DNA of 64,000 nucleotides from Doris montereyensis (Eukaryota > Mollusca > Gastropoda > Nudibranchia > Dorididae), in assembly GCA_037039925.1 (NCBI GenBank), contig JAXRKP010001291.1, forward strand, positions 22,046 through 86,045, written 5' to 3'. Below the pieces are notes generated by a model. The model was not told where the DNA came from. It saw only the letters and a program-made list of their open reading frames with translations, and made no database searches. A program made the position numbers and the translations under genes. Position 1 is the first letter of the stretch, and each line of letters starts with the position of its first letter. Below are positions 14,291 through 24,544 of the stretch, one piece after another.

Positions 14291-14297
14291 CCTTTTT

Positions 14298-17200
14298 TAT
14301 AGACATTTTAGTAATGTTATCTAGGTGTTCATTGTAACGTTTTATAGACGTTTTTAGTCATGTTATCTAGGCCTTCATTGTAAAGCTGTATAGACGTTTT
14401 TAGTAATGTTATCTAGGTGTTCATTGTAACGTTTTATAGACGCTTTTAGTAATGTTATCTAGGCTTTCATTGTAAAGCTGTATAGACGTTTTTAGTAATG
14501 TTATCTAGGTAATCATTGTAAAGTTTTATAGACGTTTTTAGTAATGTTACCTAGGTGTTCATTGTAAAGCTCTATAGACGTTTTTAGTAATATTATCTAG
14601 GTGTTCATTGTAAAGTTTTATAGACGTTTTTAATAATGTTATCTAGGTGTTCATTGTAAAGTTTTATAGACGTTTTTAGTAATGTTATCTAGGTGTTCAT
14701 TGTAAAAGCTTTATAGACGTTTTTAGTAATGTTATCTAGGTATTTCATTGTAAAATTTTATAGACGTTTTTAATAATGTTATCTAGGTGTTCATTGTAAC
14801 GTTTTATAGACTTTTAGTAATGTTATCTAGGCTTTCATTGTAAAGCTGTATAGACGTTTTTAGTAATGTTATCTAGGTGTTCATTGTAAAACCTTTATAG
14901 ACATTTTTAGTAATGTTATCTAGGTGTTCATTGTAACGTTTTATAGACGTTTTTAGTAATGTTATCTAGGTGTTCATTGTAAACCTTTATAGACGTTTTT
15001 AGTAATATTATCTAGGTGTTCATTGTAAAGCTTTATAGACGTTTTTAGTAATGTTATCGAGGTGTTTATTGAACAGCTGTATAGGCGTTTTTAGTAATGT
15101 TATCTATGTGCTTATTGAAAAGATCTCTAGACGTTTTTAGTAATGTTATCTATGTGTTTATTGTAAAGCTTTCTAGATGTTTTTAGTAATGTTATCGAAG
15201 TGTTCACTGCAAAGCTATGTAGACTTTTTCGTAATGTTCTCTATGTGTTCATTGTAAATCTATATAGACGTGTTTAGTTATGTTATCTAGGTTGTCATTG
15301 TAAATCTATGTCGACGTTTTTAGTAATGTTATCTAGGTGTTCATTGTAAATCTATGTAGACGTTTTGAGTAATGTTATCTAGGTGTTTATTGTAAACCTA
15401 TGTCGACGTTTTAAGTAATGTGATCTAGGTTTTCATTGTAAAGCTGTATAGACGTTTTTAGTAATGTTATCTAGGTGTTCATTGTAACGTTTTATCGACG
15501 TTTTTAGTAATGTTATATATGTGCTAATTGAAAAGTTTTATAGACGTTTTTAGTAATTTTATCTAAGTGTTCATTGTAAATCTATGTTGACGTTTTTAGT
15601 TTATGTTATCTAGGTGTTCATTGTAAATCTATGTAGACGTTTTTAGTAATGTTATCTAGGTGTTTATTGTAAATCTATGTCGACGTTTTTAGTAATGTTA
15701 TCTAGGTGTTCATAGTAAAGCTTTATAGACGTTTTTAGTAATGTTATCTAGGTGTTCATTGTAAATCTTTATAGACGTTTTTAGTAATGTTATCTAGGTG
15801 TTTATTGTAAAGCTTCATAGACGTTTTTAGTAATGTTATCTAGGTGTTCATTGTAACGTTTTATAGACGTTTTTAACAATGTTACCTAGGTGTTCATTTA
15901 AACTTTTATAGACGTTTTTATTAATGTTAACTAGCATTTCATGTAAATCTATGTAGACGTTTTTAGTAATGTTATCTAGGTGTTTATTGTAAATTTATGT
16001 CGACGTTTTAAGTAATGTGATCTAGACTTTCATTGTAAAGCTGTATAGACGTTTTTAGTAATGATATCTAGGTGTTCATTGTAAAGCTGTATAGACGTTT
16101 TTAGTAATGTTATCTAGGTGTTCATTGTAAAAAGCTGTATAGACGTTTTTAGTAATGTTATCTAGGTGTTCATTGTAAAGTTGTATAGACGTTTTAGTAA
16201 TGTTATCTAGGTGTTTATTGTAAATCAATGTCGACGTTTTTAGTAATGTGATCTAGGCTTTCATTGTAAAGCTGTATAGACGTTTTTAGTAATGTTATCT
16301 AGGTGTTTTATTGTAAATCTATGTCGACGTTTTTAGTAATGTTATCTAGTGTTTATTGTAAAGCTGTATAGACGTTTTTAGTAATGTTATCTAGGTGTTT
16401 ATTGTAAACCTTTATAGACGTTTTTAGTAATGTTATCTAGGTGTTAATTGTAAAGTTTTATAGACGTTTTTAGTAATGTTATCTAGGTGTTCATTGTAAA
16501 GATTTATAGACGTTTTTAGTAATGTTATCTAGGTGTTCATTGTAAACTTTTTATAGACGTTTTTAGTAATGTTATCTAGGTGTTCGTTCTAAAATTTTAT
16601 AGACGTTTTTAGTAATGTTATCTAGGTGTTCATTGTAAACTTTTATAGACGTAATGTTATCTAAGTGTTCATTGTAAAGCTTTATAGACGTTTTTAGTAA
16701 TGTTATCTAGGTGTTCATTGTAAACTTTTATAGACGTTTTTAGTAATGTTACCTAGGTGTTCATGTAAATCTATGTAGACGTTTTTAGTAATGTTATCTA
16801 TGTGTTAATTGTAAATCTATGTAGATGTTTTTTAGTAATGTTATCTAGCTGTTCATTGTAAATCTATGTAGACGTTTTTTAGTAATGTTATCTAGGTGTT
16901 CATTCTAAATCTATGTAGACATTTTTAGTAATGTTATCTGTGTGTTCATTGTAAATATATGTAGACTTTCTTAGTAATGTTATCTAGGTGTTCATTGCAA
17001 ATCTATGTAGACGTTTTTAGTAATGTTATCTGGTTGTTCATTGTAAAGTTTATAGACGTTTTTTAGTAATGTTATATATGTGCTCATTGAAAAGCTTTAT
17101 AGACGTTTTTGGTAGTGTTATATATGTGCTAATTGAAAAGCTTTATAGACGTTTTTAGTAGTGTTTTATATGTACTATATGAAAAGCTTTATAGACGTTT

Positions 17201-19540
17201 TTAGTAATGTTATCTATGTGTTTATTGTAAAGCCTTCTAAACGTTTTTAAGTAATGTTATCGAGGTGTTCATTGTAAAGCTATGTAGAATTTTTTCCTAA
17301 TGTTGTATATGTGTTCATTGTAAATCTATATTAACGTGTTTAGTAATGTTATCTAGGTTGTCATTGTAAATCTATGTCGACGTTTTTAGTAATGTTATCT
17401 AGGCGGTCATTGTAAATCTATGTAGATATTTTAGTAATGTTATCTAGGTGTTCATTGTAAATCTATTTAGACGTTTTTAGTAATGTTATCTATGTGTTCA
17501 TTGTAAATTTATGTAGACAGTTTTAGTAATGTTATCTAGTTGTTCATTGTAAATCTATATAGACAGTTTTAGTAATATTATCTATGTGTTCATTGTAAAG
17601 CCGTATAGACGTTTTTAGTAATGTTACCTAGGTGTTCATTGTAAATCTATGTAGACGTTTTTATTAATGTTATCTAGGTGTTCATTGCAAATGTATGTAG
17701 ACGTTTTTAGTAATGTTATCTAGATGTTCATTGTAAATCTATGTAGACTTTTTTAGTAATGTTATCTAGGTGTTCATTGTAAATATATGTAGGCGTTTTA
17801 GTAATGTTATCTAGGTGTTCATTGTAAATATATGTAGACATTTTTAGTAATGTTATCTAGGTGTTAATTGTAAAGCTATTTAGATGTTTTTAGTAATGTT
17901 ATCTAGGTGTTCATCGTACATATATGTAGACGTTTTTAGTAATGTTTCTAGGTATTCATTGTAAATCTATGTAGATATTTTTAGTAATGTTATTTAGGTG
18001 TTCATTGTAAATATATGTAGACGTTTTTAGTAATGTTACCTATGTGTTCATTGTAAATCTATGTAGATGTTTTTAGTAATGTTATGTAGGTGTTAATTGT
18101 AAAGCTTTATAGACGTTTTTAGTAATGTTATATATATGTTCATTGTAAAGTTTTATAGACGTTTTTAGTAATGTTATAAAGATCTTCATTATAAAGCTTT
18201 ATTCATGTTTTAGTCATGTTATATAGATGGTGATTGTAAAGTTTTATACACGTTTTTAGTAATGTTATATAAAAGTTCATTGTAAAGCTTTATAGACGTT
18301 TTTAGTAATGTTATATAGGTGTGCATTGTAAACCTTTATAGACGTTTTTTAGTAATGTTATCTAGGTGTGCATTGTAAACCTGTATAGACATTTTTAGTA
18401 ATATTGTCTAGGTGTGCATTGTAAACCTTTATAGACGTTTTTTTAGTAATATTGTCTAGGTGTGCATTGTAAACCTTTATAGACGTTTTTAGTCATGTTA
18501 TTTAGGTGTTCATTGTAAAGCTTTATAGACGTTTTTAGTAATGTTATCTAGGTGTTCATTGTAAAGCTGTATAGACATTTTTAGTAATGTTATCTAGGTG
18601 TTAATTGTAAACCTTTATAGACGTTTTTAATAATGTTATCTAGGTGTTCATTGTAAAGCTTTATAGACGTTTTTAATAATGTTATCTAGGTGTTCATTGT
18701 AAAGCTTTATAGACGTTTTTTAGTAATGTTATTTAGGTGTTCATTGTAAACCTCTATAGCCGTTTTTAGTAATGTTATATAGGTGTTAATTGTAAACCTT
18801 TATAGCCGTTTTAGTAATGTTACCTAGGTGTTCATTGTAAATCTATGTAAACGTTTTTGAGTAATGTTATCTGGATGTTCATTGTAAAGCTATGTAGACG
18901 TTTTTAGTAATGTTATCTAGGTGTTCATTGTAAATGTATGTAGACGTTTTTAGTAATGTTATCTAGGTTCTCATTGTAAATCTATGTAAACGTTTTTAGT
19001 AATGTTATCTAGGTGTTCATTGTAAATGTATTTAGACGTTTTTAGTAATGTTATCTAGGGGTTCATTGTAAATCTATGAGAACGTTTTTAGTAATGTTAT
19101 CTGGATGTTCATTGTAAAGCTATGTAGACGTTTTTTGTAATGTTATCTTGGTGTTCATTGTAAATCTATGTAGACGTTTTTAGTAATGTTATCTAGGTGT
19201 TCATTGTAAAGGGATGTAGACGTTTTTATTAGTGTTATCTAGTTGTTGATTGTAAATCTATGCAGATGTTTTTAGAAATGCTATCTAAGTGTCAATTGTA
19301 AATCTATGTAGACGTTTTTAGTAATGTTATCTAGGTGTTCATTGTAAATATATGTAGACGTTTTTAGTAATGTTATCTAGGTCTTCATTGTAAATGTATT
19401 TAGACGTTTTTAGTAATGTTATCTAGGTGTTCATTGTAAATGTATTTAGACGGTTTTAGTAATGTTATCTAGGTGTTTATTGTAAAGCTAGACGTGTTTA
19501 GAAATACTGCATATATATGTAGACGTCTATAGTCAAGTTA
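14298..19540. repeat. 46-bp minisatellite, right part (ttcattg subfamily)
   Basis: About 114 copies of the same 46-bp unit as 10625-11480, with ttcattgtaaag in place of gatcaatgtaaag and much more internal variation (ttta/tgta/ttca; agctttatag versus atctatgtag classes). Sub-blocks are visible: 'atctatgtag' units dominate around 15290-15370, 16760-17060 and 18830-19400, 'agctttatag' units elsewhere. The array decays at its right edge (19480-19540). Confidence 0.96.
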
Positions 19541-19589
19541 TCTTAGTGTTTATTTGTAAGAATACCAGTCGGCCTTGACAGGCAAGAGA
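19541..19589. other. Short junction between 46-bp and 42-bp arrays
   Basis: Under 50 bases of non-repeat sequence separating two unrelated arrays. No gene or site recognised. Confidence 0.6.
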
Positions 19590-20903
19590 AGAGGATAAAT
19601 TGTTATAACTAACCATAACAGTGTGAGATAGCAGGAAAGAGACCATGCAGGCTTCTATAACTAACAATAACCAGTTTGAGATGACAGGGAGTTGGTTGCT
19701 ATAACTTAGAATGTGTAAAAGCAGAAAATGATTTTAACAATTAAAAAAATATCCAGAATGAGATGAGAGATACAAAAACACGAAAAGTTGTTATAATTAA
19801 GAATAAGCAGGGTGTCATGAACATGAAACGAACCAGGACGGTAGGTACAACTAAAATTATTCGGTGTTAGGTGACATGAAGGAGAGCTAGGCACGTTTCT
19901 GTAACTTAGAACTTAAAACTCAGAATATTGTCATAACTAAGAAAAACCTAAGTGAGATGACAGAGAAGATTGTTATAACTAAGAAAAGCCAAGTGAGATA
20001 ACAGAGAAGATTGCTATAACTAAGAAAAAACCTGAGTGAGATGACAGAGAAGATTGCTATAACTGAGTAAAACCTGGGTGAGACGACAGAGAAGATTGCT
20101 ATAACTAAGAAAAACCTGAGTGAGATGACAGAGAAGATTGCTATAACTACGAAAAATCTGTGTGAGATGACAGAGAAGATTGATATAACTAAGAAAACCC
20201 TGAGTGAGATGACAGAGAAGATTGATATAACTAAGAAAAACCTGAGTGAGATGACTGAGAAGATTGATATAACTAAGAAAAACTTGAATGAGATGACAGA
20301 GAAGATTGCTATAACTTGCTATAACTAAAAACCTGAGTGAGATGACAGAGAAGATTACTATAACTGAGTAAAACCTGAGGAGATGACTGAGAAGATTGAT
20401 ATAACTGAGTAAAACCTGAGTGAGATGACTGAGAATATTGATATAACTAAGAAAAACCTGAGTGAGATGACAGAGAAAATTGCTATAACTAAGAAAACCC
20501 TGAGTGAGATGACTGAGACAATTGCTATAACTGAGTAAAACATAGATGCAATGACTGGGAAGATTGCTATAACTGAGTAAAACCTGAACGAGATGACAGT
20601 GAAGATTGCTATAACTAAGAAAAGCCTGAGTGGGATGATGGAGAAGATTGTTATAATTAACAAAAACCTGAGTGAGATGACAGAGAAGATTGCTATAATA
20701 AAGAAAAACCTGAGTGAGATGACAGAGAAGATTGTTATAACTAACAAAAACCTGAGTGAGATGACAGAGAAGATTGCTATAACTGAGTAAAACCTGAATG
20801 AGATGACAGAGAAGATTGTATAACTAATAAAAACCTGAGTGAGATGACAGAGAAGAGGTCAGGAATGTTATGATAACTCAAAAACCTGTGTAGGATGACA
20901 GGT
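19590..20903. repeat. 42-bp minisatellite
   Basis: About 31 copies of a 42-bp unit with the core gagatgacagagaagattgc followed by a taactaagaaaaacc block. Copies at 19590-19930 are strongly diverged, the centre (19940-20870) is regular, and the last decayed copy ends at about 20903, only 21 bases from the exon 20925-21009 donor. Because 42 is a multiple of three, long frames open on both strands; these are not genes. On the sense (minus) strand each good copy reads cttctctgtcatctcactcag, resembling a 3' splice site. Confidence 0.95.
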
Positions 20904-20924
20904 AATTTTGCAATTTGCCAATAC

Positions 20925-21009
20925 CTGATCTGTGCACCAGTACCACATGGAGCCTGGGGTCTGGCCCAGTAAGAAGCCAAGCCAAGGCATGTAGTCGTCG
21001 TCAACCTCC
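20925..21009 (-). CDS. SLC5A: SLC5/SGLT-type symporter, internal exon (fourth of five)
   Basis: An 85-nt exon encoding 28 residues plus one shared codon base. The acceptor is gttttctccccag (minus strand) and the donor gtattg. It starts with the third base of an arginine codon begun in the previous exon, then EVDDDYMPWLGFLLG and ends SMWYWCTDQ in phase 0. PW-GFL-G followed by WYWCTDQ is the best-known SGLT signature. The Tyr-Trp pair corresponds to Y290/W291 of human SGLT1, part of the sugar site and inner gate (from memory of the family). The frame is intact and codons are uninterrupted. Its sense-downstream intron turns into the 42-bp minisatellite about 21 bases after the donor. The donor is weak by consensus. 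Confidence 0.95.
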
Positions 21010-21222
21010 CTGGGGAGAAAACGGTTGGGAAAAGGGGGTTGGGGCAAAGGACAAGGTGTCAAAGTTGCTAAAACATTATACATAATCAATATTATCATCA
21101 CCTTCATTTTCACTACAATGAGCTTAATCAAAATCATTATAACTAATATTAACACAACCACTATTACAACTCACATCGCCATCAATGCCATCATTTGTAT
21201 CACCACCCCCACTGTTGCCCCA
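21010..21222. other. Mostly unique intron sequence upstream (sense) of exon 20925-21009
   Basis: Contains the pyrimidine tract of the acceptor (read on the minus strand) and a G-rich plus-strand stretch at 21017-21050. Further right it becomes loosely repetitive with AAT/ATC/ACC-type triplets. No gene recognised. Confidence 0.6.
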
Positions 21223-21290
21223 AACAATAACAATAACAATAACAATAGCAATAGCAATAACAATAACAATAACAATGACAATAACCTCAA
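21223..21290. repeat. (AATAAC)n / (ACAAT)-type microsatellite
   Basis: A run of aacaat hexamers with a few agcaat variants, about 68 bases. It produces a poly-Asn/Thr frame on the plus strand that is not a gene. Confidence 0.9.
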
Positions 21291-21369
21291 ATAGTTTCAA
21301 CAAGGCCACTGTTACAACAAACGTTAACTTTAATGAATAATATCGAAACCATCGTGCTGTACCAAACGT
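21291..21369. other. Spacer with decayed copies of the 43-bp unit
   Basis: Contains partial matches to the next array (gccactgttac, aacgttaac), so it is probably the eroded edge of the 43-bp repeat. Confidence 0.5.
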
Positions 21370-22175
21370 TAACCTCAACTAACCACTGTTATATTTGAAT
21401 TTAATCTCAATTAACATCAACCTAACCAACCTAGCCACTGTTATATTTGAATTTAATCTCAATTAACATCAACCTAACCACTGTTATATTTGAATGTAAT
21501 CTCAATTAACATCAACCTAACCACTGTTATATTTGAATTTAATCTCAATTAACATCAACCTAGCCACTGTTATATTTGAATTTAATCTCAATTAACATCA
21601 ACCTAACAACTGTTATATTTGAATTTAATCTCAATTAACATCAACCTAACCACTGTTATATTTGAATTTAATCTTAATTAAAATCAACCTAGCCACTGTT
21701 ATATTTTATTTAATCTCAATTAATATCAACCTAACCACTTTTATATTTCAAGTTATCCTTAATTAATATCAACCTAACCATTGTTATATTTGAATTTAAT
21801 CTCAATTAATATCAACCTAACCACTTTTATATTTCAAGTTATCCTTAATTAACATCAACCTAGCCACTGTTATATTTGAATTTAATCTCAATTAACATCA
21901 ACCTAACCACTGTTATATTTGAATTTAATCTTAATTACAATCAACCTAGCCACTGTTATATTTTATTTAATCTCAATTAATATCAACCTAACCACTGTTA
22001 TATTTGAATTTAACCTCAATTAATATCAACCTAACCACTTTTATATTTGAATTTAACCTCAATTAATATCAACCTAACCACTTTTATATTTCAAGTTAAA
22101 CCTCAAACAATATCAACCTAACCACTGTTATATTTCAAGTTAAACCTCAATTAATATCAACCTAGCTACTGCTAT
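21370..22175. repeat. 43-bp minisatellite
   Basis: About 19 copies of a 43-bp unit with the cores ccactgttatatttgaattt and ctcaattaacatcaacc. Copies after about 21700 alternate two versions (gttatatttgaattt and ttttatatttcaagtt), giving a partly dimeric pattern between 21730 and 22140. Confidence 0.95.
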
Positions 22176-22179
22176 CTCT

Positions 22180-23440
22180 CAAGTTAATTTCTCTCCTTAT
22201 AGGTTAAATAGGACAAAGTTTGCAATTTAGGACCAACGATAATGACTCTCCGTAGAGATTAAATAGGACAAAGTTTGGAATTTAGGATCGAAACGATAAT
22301 GACTCTCCGTAGAGATTAAATAGGATAAAGTTTGGAATTTAGGACCAACGATAATGACTCTCCGTAGAGCTTAAATAGGACGAAGTTTGGAATTTAGGAC
22401 CGAAACGATAATGACTCTCCGTAGAGAATAAATAGGACAAAGTATGAAATTTAGGACCGAAACGATAATGGCTATCCTTATAGGTTAAATAGGACAAAGT
22501 TTTGAATTTAGAACCAACTATAATGACTCTCCTTATTAGGTTAAATAGGACAAAGTTTGGAATTTAGGACCAACGATAATGGCTCTCCTTATAGGTTAAA
22601 TAGGACAAAGTTTGGAATTTAAAACCAACGATATCATGACTCTCCTTATTAGGTTAAATAGGACAAAGTTTGGAATTTAGGACCAACGATAATGGGTCTC
22701 CTTATAGGTTAAATAGGACAAAGTTTGGAATTTAGAACCAAGGATAATAACTCCCCATATAGGTTAAATAGGACAAAGTTTGGAATTTAGAACCAACGAT
22801 AATAACTCTCCATATAGGTTAAATAGGACAAAGTTTGGGATTTAGAACCAACGATAATAACTCTCCATATAGGTTAAATAGGACAAAGTTTGGAATTTAG
22901 AACCAACGATAATGACTCTCGGTGTATGTTAAATAGGCTAAAGTTTGGAATTAAGAACCAACGATAATGACTCTCGGTACAGGTTAAATAGGACAAAGTT
23001 TGGAATTTAGGACCAAAACGGTAATGACTCTCTTTAGAGGTTCAATAGGACAAAGTTTGAAATTGAGGACCAACGATAATGAATCTCTTTAGAGGTTCAA
23101 TAGGACAAAGTTTGGAATTTAGAACCAAAGATAATGGCTCTCCTTATTAGGTTGAATAGGACAAAGTTTGGAATTTAGGACCAACGATAATGGCTCTCCT
23201 TATAGGTTAAATAGGATAAAGTTTGGAATTTAGAACCAACGATAATGGCTCTCCTTATAGGTTAAATAGGATAAAGTTTGGAATTTAGAACCAACGATAA
23301 TGGCTCTCCTTATTAGGTTGAATAGGACAAAGTTTGGAATTTAAAACCAACGATAATGAGTCTCCTTATTAGGTTAAATAGGACACAGTTGGGAATTTAA
23401 AACCAACGATAATGATTCTCCTTGTTAGGTTAAACACGAC
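22180..23440. repeat. 55-bp minisatellite
   Basis: About 23 copies of a unit near 55 bp, with cores aaataggacaaagtttggaa and accaacgataatgactctcc. The first six have a 'cgtagag' segment; later ones have 'cttatagg' or 'catatagg'. The array grades into diverged copies at 23440-23760. Confidence 0.94.
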
Positions 23441-23785
23441 CCAGTTTGTATGATGGAATTATCGATAATGACTTCTTTAACAATTGAAATAAGATGAGTT
23501 TTGATAATGGAACCATTGATAATGACTAGCTGAAAGACTGAAATAGGACATAGTTTGACAGTTTAAACAATCAAAAATCAATTTGTTGAAAGGCCGAAAT
23601 AGGGCATAGTTCGTAACATTGAACCATATTTTATGGGTTGGAAGTACCAGCAATCAGTCGTTAGATAGCCTTAAATGTGACATTGTTTAAATTTTGCACA
23701 ATCGATGATCCATTTCTTTAGAGGTTGAAATGGATCCGCGGTTGCAAATCGGAACCAGCAGTTTCCACTTGCCTGAAGAGCTGAA
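23441..23785. repeat. Diverged continuation of the 55-bp family
   Basis: About five strongly mutated copies recognisable by gaaataggacatagttt-like and gataatgac pieces. No gene in this stretch. Confidence 0.75.
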
Positions 23786-24060
23786 ATAGGTGAATAGAAC
23801 TTAGAACCATGAAAGACTGAAATAGGGGTATGGAACTTAGAACCATGAAAGACTGAAATAGGGTTATGGAACTTAGAACGATGAAAGACTGAAATAGGGG
23901 AATGGAACTTAGAACCATGAAAGACTGAAATAGGGGTATGGAACTTAGAACCATGAAAGACTGAAATAGGGTTATGGAACTTAGAACAATGGAAGACTGA
24001 AATAGGGTTATGGAACTTAGAACCATGAAAGACTGAAATAGGGTTATGGAACTTAAAACC
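23786..24060. repeat. 36-bp minisatellite derived from the 55-bp family
   Basis: Seven to eight copies of a 36-bp unit with cores gaaagactgaaatagggg and tatggaacttagaaccat. It looks like the 55-bp unit without its 'cgataatgactctcc' part. 36 bp is 12 codons, so a long minus-strand frame opens through it; I reject that frame as a gene. Confidence 0.93.
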
Positions 24061-24462
24061 CTGAATATATCTACTCTGACGACAGAGAGAAGCATCGACA
24101 ATGCCTTGCTGAAGAGGCTGATATGAAACAGTATGGAACTTAGAACTTAGAATATTCACTACTTTGACGACAGAGAGAAGCATCGACAATGCCTTGCTGA
24201 AGAGGCTAATATCAAACAGTATTGAACTTTGAACTATTGACAATGCCTTGCGGAAGAGGCTGATATGAAACCGTATCGAACTTAGAATCATCGACAATGC
24301 CTTGCTGAAGAGGAAAATAGGAAACGGTTTCGAAATTAAAACAATCGATAATCCCTTGGTTGAGAGGCTGATATGGAACAGTTTCGAAATTAAAACAATC
24401 GAACATCCCTTGGTTGAGAGGCTGACATAGGACAGTTTCAAATTTAAATCAATCGATAAAAG
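24061..24462. repeat. ~54-bp minisatellite, relative of the 55-bp family
   Basis: Six to seven copies of a unit near 54 bp with core caatgccttgctgaagaggc, followed by gatatgaaacagtatcgaac-like sequence. Aligned to the 55-bp unit, the order of segments is the same (GA-rich, ACAGT, GAACTTAGAA, ATCGACAATG). Confidence 0.88.
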
Positions 24463-24544
24463 CCTGGCGGACATCGACCACAGCCAATCAATCAAAGCAG
24501 AAATATAGGGAATACCCGCTATGCAATCTAAATCCTGACAAAGA
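24463..24544. other. Short spacer between arrays
   Basis: About 80 bases of apparently unique sequence. Nothing recognised. Confidence 0.6.

Larger units (their letters stand above)
11501..14297 (-). mobile_element. Degenerate, 5'-truncated non-LTR retrotransposon (APE endonuclease + RT), probably RTE-like
   Basis: Read on the minus strand, 14297 to 11501 encodes in order an apurinic-endonuclease-type domain, a linker, a reverse transcriptase and the C-terminal tail typical of non-LTR elements. The frame shifts many times and stops are present, so the element is dead. It lacks the start of the endonuclease, as expected of a 5'-truncated insertion. It lies in the same orientation as the host gene, inside an intron, and splits the 46-bp minisatellite. 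Motif wording such as NYRGISLLS and SGFRPGR suggests the RTE or a neighbouring clade; clade assignment is tentative. No LTRs or envelope-like gene are seen. Confidence 0.9.

Noticed and set aside
11501..14297. Retrovirus or LTR element
   Set aside because: Domain order (APE endonuclease then RT, GHVNRM tail), absence of LTRs, protease, RNase H-integrase or envelope regions all indicate a non-LTR retrotransposon.
20125..20790. 14-residue repeat protein frames (MTEKIAITKKNLSE type) and their antisense partner
   Set aside because: 42-bp tandem DNA repeat; both strands are open, and frames break wherever a unit has an indel.
23671..24495. 274-codon minus-strand frame
   Set aside because: It runs through the 36- and 54-bp repeats and its peptide is only the translated repeat.
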